Shown piece by piece: positions 1 through 7,270 of a DNA stretch of 64,000 bases. Numbering within the stretch: position 1 is the stretch's first letter; each line of letters starts with the position of its first letter. The DNA is from Sporomusaceae bacterium. GTDB taxonomy: Bacteria; Bacillota; Negativicutes; Sporomusales; UBA7701. The notes under the pieces are model-generated. The model was given only the letters and a program-made list of their open reading frames with translations, was not told the origin of the DNA and made no database searches. The DNA lies in the NCBI GenBank assembly GCA_031460455.1, contig JAVKTQ010000001.1:248001-312000 (forward strand). The letters run 5' to 3'. Both the position numbers and the translations under genes were made by a program.

Positions 1-2
1 AT

Positions 3-116
3 CCGGCAATAGTAAGTGAATGTGTGAAGACCTTGCGGAGTTTACTAGAAGGGGCTATTGGAAGTGTACTTGCAGCCGAAATTTTGCAACCTTTACTCAA
101 ACATATTTGTAATTGA
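3..116 (+). CDS. C-terminal end of an unidentified protein (5' end outside window)
   Basis: An open frame runs from the window edge to a TGA at 114-116 and encodes at least 37 residues. They include a hydrophobic, helix-like stretch (LLEGAIGSVLAAEILQPLL) and the ending KHICN. Base composition here is clearly more AT-rich than the segment that follows. I recognise no family. The frame could be the tail of a real gene or chance, because only 114 bases are visible. Confidence 0.35.
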   Translation, partial: PAIVSECVKTLRSLLEGAIGSVLAAEILQPLLKHICN

Positions 117-140
117 CTCAACAGTAAGGTTGCGAGGACT

Positions 141-472
141 AGCATTGGCGGAAGGCGCAAACAAGTGGCGAGGTTGTGGAGGGTGAATACGCGCCGTTGG
201 CGAAGCGGAGAGCGCCGCCGCACGCGAGTCCATGGACGGACGAGCGAGGAGTCCTCTGCCACGGACGGCAGTGGACGACGGTGCTCGCGGGCGCGCGGAG
301 CGAGCTTACGGCGCGTTCGCCCGGAACATGGGAGCCGCGGTTTGCGGCTGGAGCCGGGGGATAGGCGCCGTCATAGCTCAAGCGCCGCTGTTTTGCGCCT
401 TTTGCCGGGATGCAACCAGAAAAACATACACTCAAAAGACAACCTCCGCGTTATCGCGGGGGTTTTTCGTTT
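141..472 (+). ncRNA. Candidate structured non-coding RNA, family unknown
   Basis: This GC-rich segment has no convincing reading frame but folds coherently. Bases 145-161 pair with 392-408 (17 pairs, four of them G-U), closing a multi-branched interior. Interior hairpins are 251-254/273-276 plus 256-260/267-271 (nine pairs around one U-U mismatch), 288-297 with 312-323 (ten pairs, two-base bulge), 333-338/344-349, and 364-368/382-386. An intrinsic terminator at 441-467 lies just downstream on the same strand. Hallmarks of RNase P RNA, tmRNA and SRP RNA are absent. The 5' end is not defined and no strong promoter is visible. A guide RNA of an IscB/TnpB-type element or another large structured RNA is possible, but I see no associated nuclease gene. 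Confidence 0.5.
441..472 (+). terminator. Intrinsic terminator after the candidate ncRNA
   Basis: The arms AACCTCCGCG (441-450) and CGCGGGGGTT (455-464) pair around a TTAT loop and lead into TTTTTCGTTTT. The T-rich side shows that it acts on the plus strand. Confidence 0.75.
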
Positions 473-561
473 TCCATCCAGTGTTTGGCAGCCGCACGGG
501 GGTAACCGCGCCCATAGGATTGACATAGGATAATATGACTCTGGATAAAGGAGGAATGGGC

Positions 562-675
562 ATGGGTCGTGGCTTTGGCGGTTGCGGCGGAGGCGGCAGC
601 GGGATCGTTGTTGTGGTCATAATTATAATCTTGCTGCTGCTGTTCCTGGGAGAAGAAGACAGCATCTCGATCTAA
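562..675 (+). CDS. Small glycine-rich single-pass membrane peptide, YjcZ-like
   Basis: The gene encodes 37 residues. The glycine-rich head MGRGFGGCGGGGSG is followed by an uninterrupted hydrophobic segment (IVVVVIIIILLLLFLG) and the acidic tail EEDSISI. This Gly-rich head plus single membrane helix is the layout of the YjcZ family of small spore-associated peptides in Bacilli and Clostridia. A strong AAAGGAGGA site at 547-555 selects the ATG at 562 (six-base spacing). An ATG at 556 abuts the site and is less likely. The family assignment rests on architecture only. If correct, expression is expected during sporulation. No clear promoter was identified. Confidence 0.6.
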   Translation: MGRGFGGCGGGGSGIVVVVIIIILLLLFLGEEDSISI

Positions 676-759
676 CGGGGCTAGTGAACATGTAGGTGTA
701 AGACGGCGTCCGCCGTGAGTAACTACTTACCGCAAAAAAGCTTTTCCCCCTACCAATAT

Positions 760-820
760 TGCAGCGAGCCCCCCGAGTATGCCGCGGCTTGTGCCGTGGC
801 TGCCCGGGGGGCTCGCTGCA
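760..820 (-). terminator. Long stem-loop downstream of the small minus-strand gene
   Basis: Bases 760-775 and 805-820 are perfect reverse complements (16 pairs, mostly G-C). Inside the loop, 781-788 pairs with 793-800, so the whole element is a two-tier hairpin. It begins about ten bases past the stop of the minus-strand gene at 830-916. The sequence leaving it on the minus strand is not a clean U tract, so termination is likely but unproven. The hairpin could equally stabilise RNA ends. Confidence 0.45.
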
Positions 821-829
821 TTTGTATCC

Positions 830-916
830 TCAAGGGTTTCTTTTCATGTGGGTTCCAGTTTTCGCACCCTTTTCGGCCTTGGATTTCTTTTTCTGGCCGT
901 CTTTGTTGCCGCCCAT
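830..916 (-). CDS. Very small lysine-rich protein, unknown function
   Basis: The gene encodes 28 residues and begins MGGNKDGQKKKSKAEKG. About a third of the residues are lysine or arginine, and it lacks a membrane segment or cysteines. The start is supported by GGAGG on the minus strand (complement of 925-929) eight bases before the ATG at 916-914; another ATG at 922 sits too close. A long stem-loop follows the stop. The gene lies alone and antisense between a YjcZ-like gene and the OmpH-like gene. I do not recognise the family. A small basic spore-core or nucleic-acid-binding peptide is conceivable but is only inference. Confidence 0.5.
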   Translation of the reverse strand: MGGNKDGQKKKSKAEKGAKTGTHMKRNP

Positions 917-1086
917 CAGCATCACCTCCGGGGTTAATATTTACCAATAACCGCCGAGAAATACCGCGCAAACGGCAAAGGATGAACGGAACGGCGTTTA
1001 TGCAGGGAGGGTTTTGGGGGGCGGCTGTAGAATTTACCTATTCAGGCGCCTTTTCGGGTCGCCAGCGAAAAGTAGGAGGTAAAACT

Positions 1087-1548
1087 GTGCTCGTTATCGC
1101 GGAAAAACCTGTTAAACGGATGGCCGTTTTTATTGCCGCACTGTTTATGGCAGCCGTATTCCTGACACTCGCCCCCGCCGGCACGGCCAGCGCGGCGCCC
1201 GCCGACGGCATCGGCTATGTCGACATGGTATTACTGATGTCCCATCACCCGGATGCGGTGAAGGTAGATGAGACGCTGAAGACCGCCGCCGAGGAGGCGG
1301 AGAAGGAGTTTGCCGCCAAGTCGGCCGGCATGAGCGACATCGATAAGCAGGTGTTGATGAATCAGATCCAGATGCGGCTTGACGTCCAAGGGGCCGAGCA
1401 GATGGAGGCGCTCAGGGCCAAGGTTGCCCAGGCGGTCGGCGAGGTCGCGGCCCAGAAGGGCCTGCATGTGGTTTTTGACAAGGGCCTGGCCATCTACGGC
1501 GGCGAGGACATCACCGCCGCGGTCGGCAAGAAGCTGGCCGGCCAGTAG
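1087..1548 (+). CDS. OmpH/Skp-family periplasmic chaperone
   Basis: The product is a 153-residue secreted protein. Residues 1-37 form a signal peptide: a basic start, a hydrophobic core (VFIAALFMAAVFLTLA) and an AxA-type end near SAA. The mature part starts IGYVDMVLLMSHHPD and has a helical charged middle. It ends with the OmpH-type motif LHVVFDKGLAIYGGEDIT. In Gram-negative cells the family escorts unfolded outer-membrane proteins through the periplasm. The start is taken as GTG 1087 behind AGGAGG (1075-1080), which gives a proper signal peptide; the upstream extension of the frame lacks coding character. A terminator follows. It stands alone here, without the bam or lpx genes that often accompany such genes in Negativicutes. 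Confidence 0.85.
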   Translation: MLVIAEKPVKRMAVFIAALFMAAVFLTLAPAGTASAAPADGIGYVDMVLLMSHHPDAVKVDETLKTAAEEAEKEFAAKSAGMSDIDKQVLMNQIQMRLDVQGAEQMEALRAKVAQAVGEVAAQKGLHVVFDKGLAIYGGEDITAAVGKKLAGQ

Positions 1549-1565
1549 CATACATAATGCCGTGC

Positions 1566-1593
1566 AGCCCCCGCTATTTGCGGGGGCTTTTTA
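1566..1593 (+). terminator. Intrinsic terminator of the OmpH-like gene
   Basis: AGCCCCCGC (1566-1574) pairs with GCGGGGGCT (1580-1588) around TATTT, followed by a T run. It lies 18 bases after the stop codon. Confidence 0.9.
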
Positions 1594-1686
1594 CTGCCGG
1601 TTTGACAGGCTTGGCGGAAACCGGCCGGGCAAGGAAGGATATGGTCGTTTTTCCTCGAAATGTAAATAAAAATGGCAGTCTGTCGC

Positions 1687-2565
1687 TTATCGCCGCCGGT
1701 ATGGGGGTGTGCGCGTCTGACGGAGAAGCCAATCCATGAAGGCCACGGAGAGGTAGGCCCAGATCGTGGTCGCCGCGGTGACGGGCAGGAACAAGCCATC
1801 CGGGATTATGATAAGGCCGTGGGCGGCGCCGACGAAATACAGGAGGAAGAGGGCGGCGGCCGCCAGGGCCTTGCGGAGGAGACCGGGCCGCGCATAGTAC
1901 ATATACAGGGCGGCGGCGGCGCCGGGGACGGTGTAGACGGCCAGGACGAGAAGATAGCGGCTGTCGACAGGGTCGGGCAGTATCGCGGCGCTGAAGGAAA
2001 GATGGCCGGAGACCATGAGCGCCCATACGATGGTGACGATGTAGAGCGGGAAGAGCCCGATGAAGATACAGCCATAGAGGACGGCAGAGCTGATGCCTCT
2101 CAGAAGAAGGGCGGCGTTAAGGTTTTTCGCGAGTTGGAAGTAGAGGAAGAGCCCGATGACGGTCATCCAGGTGCGATACCAGTTGTGGCTGTATATGCCC
2201 AGGGCGAGGAAGAGTTCTTCCACAAGGCCGTAGGCGGCGGCCAGCAGGAGCGACCAGCGGAAGTCGAGGCCTAAGATGGCGACGAGCAGCGCGGTGGCGG
2301 CGACGGAGAACTGGGAGAAGAGGTTGCCGGCGAGTACGCGGTCGAAGGGGTCGGGGCTTGTCTGGAGGAGCATCGGGTAGTAGGTGTAGGCTTTGCCAAA
2401 AATGAGGATCATCGTTTCGAAGCTGAGCACAACGCCGGCGAGGATGAAGTACAGGCCGAATGCCAGCCGGCGGTTGCGGGCCAGGAGGAAGGCGGCGGCC
2501 AGTTCGCCGACGGTGGTGAGGCCAAGGAGTATATACCAGAGGGTGTAAGTCCAGAAGTGGTCCAA
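1687..2565 (-). CDS. Multi-pass membrane protein, unknown function
   Basis: The product has 292 residues and is almost entirely hydrophobic, with about eight to nine predicted membrane helices separated by short loops. Aromatic residues are frequent and the C-terminus is basic (RQTRTPPYRRR). I find no catalytic motif or transporter signature, and the family is not recognised. The start is TTG at 2565, preceded on the minus strand by AAGGGG about nine bases upstream; the next residues begin a membrane helix directly, so a shorter start would cut it. The gene is transcribed away from comM and stands alone. Its 3' end faces the terminator of the OmpH-like gene. Confidence 0.7.
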   Translation of the reverse strand: MDHFWTYTLWYILLGLTTVGELAAAFLLARNRRLAFGLYFILAGVVLSFETMILIFGKAYTYYPMLLQTSPDPFDRVLAGNLFSQFSVAATALLVAILGLDFRWSLLLAAAYGLVEELFLALGIYSHNWYRTWMTVIGLFLYFQLAKNLNAALLLRGISSAVLYGCIFIGLFPLYIVTIVWALMVSGHLSFSAAILPDPVDSRYLLVLAVYTVPGAAAALYMYYARPGLLRKALAAAALFLLYFVGAAHGLIIIPDGLFLPVTAATTIWAYLSVAFMDWLLRQTRTPPYRRR

Positions 2566-2699
2566 GGGTTTTCACCCCTTAAGCCTGTTGTCGCTTTGAT
2601 ATTATTTCCGCTTGCGGTTGATAGATGCTCTTTCCAAGGCAATTATCAGCCTGTGACGGATAATGGGTTAACGATGATGATGGCGGGAGGTACGCGGCT

Positions 2700-4211
2700 A
2701 TGTCTTACGCGCAGGTGTACGGCGCGGCGACGCTGGGCATCAACGGCGCCCTCGTGACGGTGGAGGTGGATATCGCGAACGGGTTGCCGGGGCTCGATAT
2801 CGTCGGCCTGCCGGACGCGGCGGTGAAGGAATCGAAGGAGCGGGTGCGGGCGGCGATTAAAAACGCCGGGCTGGAGTTTCCCGTGCGCCGGGTGACGGTG
2901 AATCTCGCGCCGGCCGATATGCGCAAGGACGGCTCGGGCCTCGATCTGCCGATCGCCATCGGGGTACTGGCGGCCAGCGGGCAGGTGGACCCGGAGAGCT
3001 GCCGGCAGAGTGTGTTTGTCGGCGAGCTGTCACTGGAGGGACGGCTGAGAGGGATCGCCGGTATTTTGCCGATGGCGATGGATATCGCCGCTCGTGGGCT
3101 GGGGGCGGTTTTCGTCGCGCCCGACAACGCCCAGGAGGCGCTTTTTGCCGGACAGCTGACCGTTTTTGCGCCGGCGACGCTGGAGGAGACGGTGGCCCAT
3201 CTGCGGGTCGAGCGCCCGCTGACCGGGGTGGCATGGGCGGGGCGTCCGCCGGCCGCGGGCGGGCCGAACGACGATATGGCGGAGGTGCAGGGCCAGGCGG
3301 CGGCTAAGCGGGCTCTGGAGATCGCCGCCGCCGGCGGGCATAATGTGCTGATGGTGGGGCCGCCAGGCTCGGGTAAGACGATGCTGGCCCGCCGTCTGCC
3401 GTCGATCCTGCCGCCGCTTACCGACGCCGAGGCGCTGGAGGTGACGAAGATCTACAGCATCGCCGGTTTGCTGCGCGCCGGGGGCGGCCTGGCGGCCCAC
3501 CGGCCGTTCAGGAGCCCGCATCATACGGTGTCTGACGCGGGAATGATCGGCGGCGGGCGGGTGCCGCGACCGGGGGAGGCGACGCTGAGCCATCACGGGG
3601 TGCTGTTTCTTGACGAGTTGCCCGAGTTTCCCCGCATGGTGCTGGAGGTGCTCCGCCAGCCGATGGAGGACGGCGAGGTGACGATTTCAAGGGTGAACGC
3701 GACGCTGTCCTATCCGGCGAAGTTTATGATGGTGGCGGCGATGAATCCCTGCCCGTGCGGCTACTTCGGCGACAGCAGCCGCCAGTGCAGCTGCACGCCG
3801 GGCGATATCCGCCGTTATTTGAAGAAGATTTCCGGCCCGCTGCTGGACCGCATCGATATCAATATCGCGGTGCCGCGGCTGGAGTACGGGGAGATCGCCG
3901 GCGATTCGCCGGCCGAGTCGTCGGCGGCTGTCAGGGAGAGGGTGGAGCGGGCGCGGGCGGTGCAGCAGCGGCGTCTTGCCCGCTACGGGCTGGGGGCCAA
4001 CGCGCAGATGGGCCACCGCCACGTGAAGGCTACCTGCCTGCTGGAGGATACGGCGCAGAGCCTGCTGAAGCAGGCGTTTGAGCGGCTGAATCTGAGCGCC
4101 CGCGGCTACGACCGGGTGCTGAAGGTGGCGCGGACGGTCGCCGACCTGGCCGGGGAGGAGAAGATTTCCGCCCAGGCGGTGGCCGAGGCGGTGCACCTGC
4201 GCATAATGTGA
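2700..4211 (+). CDS. comM: YifB/ComM-family AAA+ ATPase (Mg-chelatase-like)
   Basis: The product has 503 residues. The N-terminal third has the Lon-protease-like fold typical of ComM (motifs such as DIVGLPDAAVKESKERV). The AAA+ core carries Walker A GPPGSGKT near residue 220 and Walker B LFLDELPEF. A cysteine-rich loop NPCPCGYFG...CSC and a C-terminal helical domain follow. In gamma-proteobacteria ComM is a hexameric helicase that drives branch migration during natural transformation; a recombination role is the usual inference in Firmicutes. Length is normal for the family. The ATG at 2700 follows GGGAGG at 2684-2689. It is transcribed alone and converges with the downstream kinase gene. Confidence 0.93.
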   Translation: MSYAQVYGAATLGINGALVTVEVDIANGLPGLDIVGLPDAAVKESKERVRAAIKNAGLEFPVRRVTVNLAPADMRKDGSGLDLPIAIGVLAASGQVDPESCRQSVFVGELSLEGRLRGIAGILPMAMDIAARGLGAVFVAPDNAQEALFAGQLTVFAPATLEETVAHLRVERPLTGVAWAGRPPAAGGPNDDMAEVQGQAAAKRALEIAAAGGHNVLMVGPPGSGKTMLARRLPSILPPLTDAEALEVTKIYSIAGLLRAGGGLAAHRPFRSPHHTVSDAGMIGGGRVPRPGEATLSHHGVLFLDELPEFPRMVLEVLRQPMEDGEVTISRVNATLSYPAKFMMVAAMNPCPCGYFGDSSRQCSCTPGDIRRYLKKISGPLLDRIDINIAVPRLEYGEIAGDSPAESSAAVRERVERARAVQQRRLARYGLGANAQMGHRHVKATCLLEDTAQSLLKQAFERLNLSARGYDRVLKVARTVADLAGEEKISAQAVAEAVHLRIM

Positions 4212-4221
4212 AGGAAAGTTT

Positions 4222-4246
4222 GTTGCGTTAGCTGACGAAACGCAAC
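4222..4246. other. Stem-loop between convergent comM and kinase genes
   Basis: GTTGCGTT (4222-4229) pairs perfectly with AACGCAAC (4239-4246). Neither strand has a T tract right after the stem. It lies eleven bases after comM and could help end both converging transcripts, but it is not a classical terminator. Confidence 0.3.
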
Positions 4247-4313
4247 GCCTGGAAGAGATGTGTCCGATTGTCGTCGACGCCAGGGCACTATTTATTCGCG
4301 GTGATATAGAGGC

Positions 4314-5918
4314 TTATACCGGAAATTTGATGAAAAAGGTTGTCCCTTCATGCGAACTGTTCACATCGATTTTCGCGTGATGGCGCTCGGCAATGCGGTA
4401 GCATACCGACAGTCCCAGTCCGGTGCCGTTTTCTTTGGTGGTAAGAAAGGGAGTGCCGATTTTCTTAATGATGTGCTTGGGAATTCCTCGGCCAGTATCT
4501 TGCAATGCAAGGATGACGCGACCACCTTCGAAGCTGGTTGAGATGGTCACTGTGCCGCCCGCCGGAGACGCTTCGAGGGCGTTACGGGTTAGGTTAAGGA
4601 CAAGTTGCCGCAATTCCTTTTCATCGAAGTTGATGTCGGGCAGGGGACTGGTTTTAAGTTCGACGGAGCAGCCGGACAGCAGGGCATCGGCCTGTAGGAG
4701 GGGGAAGAAGGCGGTAAGCAAATCATTCAGACTGCCGCGTTTGAATTCGGCAATCTTGTTTTTGGCCAACGAGAGATAATCACTGATGATGGCGTTGGCC
4801 CGATCCAATTCATCAATCATAATGCTAAGCTGTTCGCCGTGCTCGGTATATTCTTTTTTGCGCTGCATGATTTGTAAGTAGCCACGTACCGTTGTGAGCG
4901 GATTGCGAACCTCGTGGCCAATCGCTGCCGCTATCTCGCCTACCGTGTTTAGTCGATCCAGCCGCAATAGGTCTGCCTCAGTTTTCTTGCGATCAGTGAT
5001 ATCTTGAACAATTGATAGGAGCGATTCGATTCGGCCGTTTTCGTTATATTCAGGGGTAATTTGATTGAGCATATCCCGGACGGCGCCTTGCTTGTCTGGA
5101 AATTGAACCTCAAAAACCACGGCAGTACCAGATTGCAGTGCTTCGGTCATATGCCTATGAAACAATTCACAATACTCCTGAGGGATACCAATCTCCGGCA
5201 AAGTCTTACCGATTATGGCGCTGTCGTAGCCAAAATCGCGCAATCCCTGGGGGGAAACATAGCGGATGCGAAAATCCGTACCGTATTGCACGATGTACGT
5301 CGGGATGTTCTCAACAAGCATCCGGTAGGCTCGCTCGCTGTGTTTAAGTTCCCTAGTCCGCTCTTTGACAAGACCTTCGAGGTTTTCTTTGTGCCGACGA
5401 AGCTCATCCTCCATCTGTTTGCGGTCGGTGATATCCACATTAATCCCAACGAGCCCGTGCATCTGGCCGCGCTCGTCGGTTATCGGGGCGGCATATGCAC
5501 GGATTACTCTGCTGCTGCCGTCAAAGCGGCGAATAGTTAGCTCTACCGGTTCGGTGGGGTGGCCTGTCTGCAATACCTTTACGAAAGGGTAGTCTTTGAG
5601 CGAAAGTCTCTTGCCGCTATCGGCATACCAGGCGACGTATTCGGTATACTCGTCGATGCTTTTACAAAGGGGCGCGTCGCCAGACCAAATGATATCAGCC
5701 GCCTTGTTTTTTTGGATGATCCTGCCGTTCTGATCGGCTACCCACACACCTACAGGCAGATTATCCGGGATAGCTGCTAACCTGGCCCGTTCTACAGCCA
5801 GTGAGTTGGCGAGTTCCGCCAATTCGTCAAGTTGCCCCCTCAGTTTCAGCGAAGGGATAATGTGGTTCAATTTACGAAGTAGCCACTTCTGTATGTTGTT
5901 TCCTAAACCCAAGGTCAA
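4314..5918 (-). CDS. PAS-domain sensor histidine kinase, sporulation-kinase type
   Basis: The product has 534 residues and no membrane helices, so it is probably cytoplasmic. Two PAS modules are visible, roughly 45-165 and 200-315; each ends in a PAC-like motif (ITDRK). The phosphoacceptor region follows with H in IGHEVRNPLTTVRGYLQ near residue 330. The ATPase domain shows the N box (LNLTRNALEASPAGG), G1 (DTGRGIP) and G2 (GTGLGLSVCYRI). The HEVRNPLTTVRGYLQ form is common among Kin-type kinases that feed the Spo0A phosphorelay. No response regulator is adjacent, consistent with an orphan kinase. The start may be TTG 5918 or TTG 5912; GGAG spacing favours 5912. Confidence 0.85.
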   Translation of the reverse strand: MTLGLGNNIQKWLLRKLNHIIPSLKLRGQLDELAELANSLAVERARLAAIPDNLPVGVWVADQNGRIIQKNKAADIIWSGDAPLCKSIDEYTEYVAWYADSGKRLSLKDYPFVKVLQTGHPTEPVELTIRRFDGSSRVIRAYAAPITDERGQMHGLVGINVDITDRKQMEDELRRHKENLEGLVKERTRELKHSERAYRMLVENIPTYIVQYGTDFRIRYVSPQGLRDFGYDSAIIGKTLPEIGIPQEYCELFHRHMTEALQSGTAVVFEVQFPDKQGAVRDMLNQITPEYNENGRIESLLSIVQDITDRKKTEADLLRLDRLNTVGEIAAAIGHEVRNPLTTVRGYLQIMQRKKEYTEHGEQLSIMIDELDRANAIISDYLSLAKNKIAEFKRGSLNDLLTAFFPLLQADALLSGCSVELKTSPLPDINFDEKELRQLVLNLTRNALEASPAGGTVTISTSFEGGRVILALQDTGRGIPKHIIKKIGTPFLTTKENGTGLGLSVCYRIAERHHAKIDVNSSHEGTTFFIKFPV

Positions 5919-6133
5919 TCACTCCAACACATAATTTTTATGAGTTGTCCATCAATTTTGACAATTTTCGTAATTGACAGCATCTTCCTGCAAAACTAAA
6001 AGAAAAATCATTATTTCCACCCCAGCGGGGGCAGTGGCGATGCATCTGCGAAATAATTTGAAGGAGAGTGTGATGGGCGTGTAGGCTGGGGCGGGGATAA
6101 ATGAGGCTGGGAATAACCGGGGGAGGGGAAGGT

Positions 6134-6862
6134 ATGGCTGTTTCCGACCGATCGTGGCGAGCGCCTGAGTACACCGTTGTAGTGCTGGTCAGTTTTATTG
6201 TGCTGCAAACGCTGCTTGTTATCATGCACGAGTTTATTCACAGCACCGTCGCGTGGCTGCTCGGGCATATGAACAGCCCCTTCGGCATCGTCTGGGGCAA
6301 TCCCCTGACTTTGACCGGATGGGATGAAGGAGTGGAGTATTCCAGACTGTTCGCGGCCGGGCACCGACATGCCGCCGCCGCGATCGGGGCGAGTCCCCTG
6401 GTGGTGCATGCGGCGATTGTGGCCGCCGGATTCAGGCTTATGAAGGCTGGACGTCCGGAGAACAGGTGGCTTTTTCACGTTCTTTTCTGGTTCGTCATAG
6501 CGAATTTTATGGAGCTTTTCGCTTATATCACTATGGCATCGTTCGTGCCGGGCGGGGATGTAGGTATCTTCAACCTGGGCCTGATGGTTTCGCCATGGTT
6601 TCTTTTTGTCGGCGGGTCGCTGACAATCGCCGCCGGCCTGAAGGTACTGTACGAGCAAGTCTTGCCCCGTATGTACGCCATTTTTGCCCGCGGGAACCGG
6701 TCGCTGGAATGGACGATTTTGCAACTGACCGGCTGCGCGCTTTTCTTGTGGGGCAGCGGGCTGAGGGTCGCGGTTTACAGATACCCTGATCCCCAATGGC
6801 TTTTCGGCCTCATCGGCGTTGCCGCTTTTTGCCTGACAACGGTTTTGTACAGGCCTAGGTGA
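6134..6862 (+). CDS. Integral membrane protein with HExxH motif (possible intramembrane metalloprotease)
   Basis: The product has 242 residues and about six membrane helices. The first helix is followed at once by MHEFIHSTVAW, which contains HEFIH, an exact HExxH zinc-binding pattern placed at a membrane helix as in site-2 and related membrane proteases. A second polar-in-membrane stretch, NFMELFAYITM, could supply a further ligand. The NPDG/LDG motif of classical M50 proteases is absent, so the activity is uncertain. ATG 6134 is chosen because GGAGGGG at 6122-6128 precedes it; an upstream ATG at 6101 lacks such a site. It stands alone, with no clear promoter seen. Alternatively it is a DUF-type membrane protein with a chance motif. 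Confidence 0.65.
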   Translation: MAVSDRSWRAPEYTVVVLVSFIVLQTLLVIMHEFIHSTVAWLLGHMNSPFGIVWGNPLTLTGWDEGVEYSRLFAAGHRHAAAAIGASPLVVHAAIVAAGFRLMKAGRPENRWLFHVLFWFVIANFMELFAYITMASFVPGGDVGIFNLGLMVSPWFLFVGGSLTIAAGLKVLYEQVLPRMYAIFARGNRSLEWTILQLTGCALFLWGSGLRVAVYRYPDPQWLFGLIGVAAFCLTTVLYRPR

Positions 6863-7196
6863 ACAGGCCGCCGTATATGCCGGCGCGGGGGCGGAGTGCG
6901 CCAGCAGCTGCAAATGTTGTTCGTTGAGGACCGTTAGCCGTGGATAATGAAGGTAGTTTGCAAAATAGTACTAATTCACAGGGGTTACTATTATGTAAGT
7001 CGTAAATGTTAATTAACTTACGACTAGCAAAATAAGACATTATACGGCAATAAACGACATTGACGGGAGGAACGCGTCGGGGCTGGTGAAGCGCGAGGGT
7101 AAAGGTTGGGCAGTGATTTCCTGGAAATATGTGGATATTATTACGGCCTGGACAGTGTAGCTGGCGGCCGGTTTAATGCATTTGGCTGTTTGGATA
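6863..7196. other. Non-coding region before the chemoreceptor-like gene
   Basis: This stretch holds no convincing gene on either strand. It is GC-rich at its start and AT-rich after about 6930. The only clear structure is the inverted repeat at 6998-7025, listed separately. Confidence 0.6.
6998..7025. promoter_or_regulatory. Inverted repeat, possible operator
   Basis: AGTCGTAA (6998-7005) and TTACGACT (7018-7025) are perfect inverted copies around an AT-rich centre that itself contains the palindrome GTTAATTAAC. It lies about 170 bases upstream of the promoter for the gene at 7271. This looks like a binding site for a dimeric regulator, but no regulator gene is adjacent. Confidence 0.35.
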
Positions 7197-7224
7197 TTGA
7201 TTTTTTACGGACAGGGGTTATACT
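7197..7224 (+). promoter_or_regulatory. Sigma-A-type promoter of the chemoreceptor-like gene
   Basis: TTGATT (7197-7202) and TATACT (7219-7224) are separated by 16 bases. They lie 47 bases upstream of the chosen start of the next gene. Confidence 0.6.
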
Positions 7225-7270
7225 TAAAATTGGTATTTATGTATTTTTCAGATAAAAAGAGGTGGCGTCA

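Noticed and set aside
141-472. RNase P RNA, tmRNA or SRP RNA
   Set aside because: The conserved GAGGAAAGTCC-type core of RNase P, the tRNA-like ends of tmRNA and the SRP GGAAGGAAGCA-type loop are all absent.
165-533. Overlapping open frames in the GC-rich segment as genes
   Set aside because: Several frames on both strands are open only because of high GC. They are arginine-rich without ribosome sites and run through the terminator hairpin.
760-820. Terminal repeat of a mobile element
   Set aside because: The inverted repeat is a single hairpin without a transposase, target duplication or second copy in the window.
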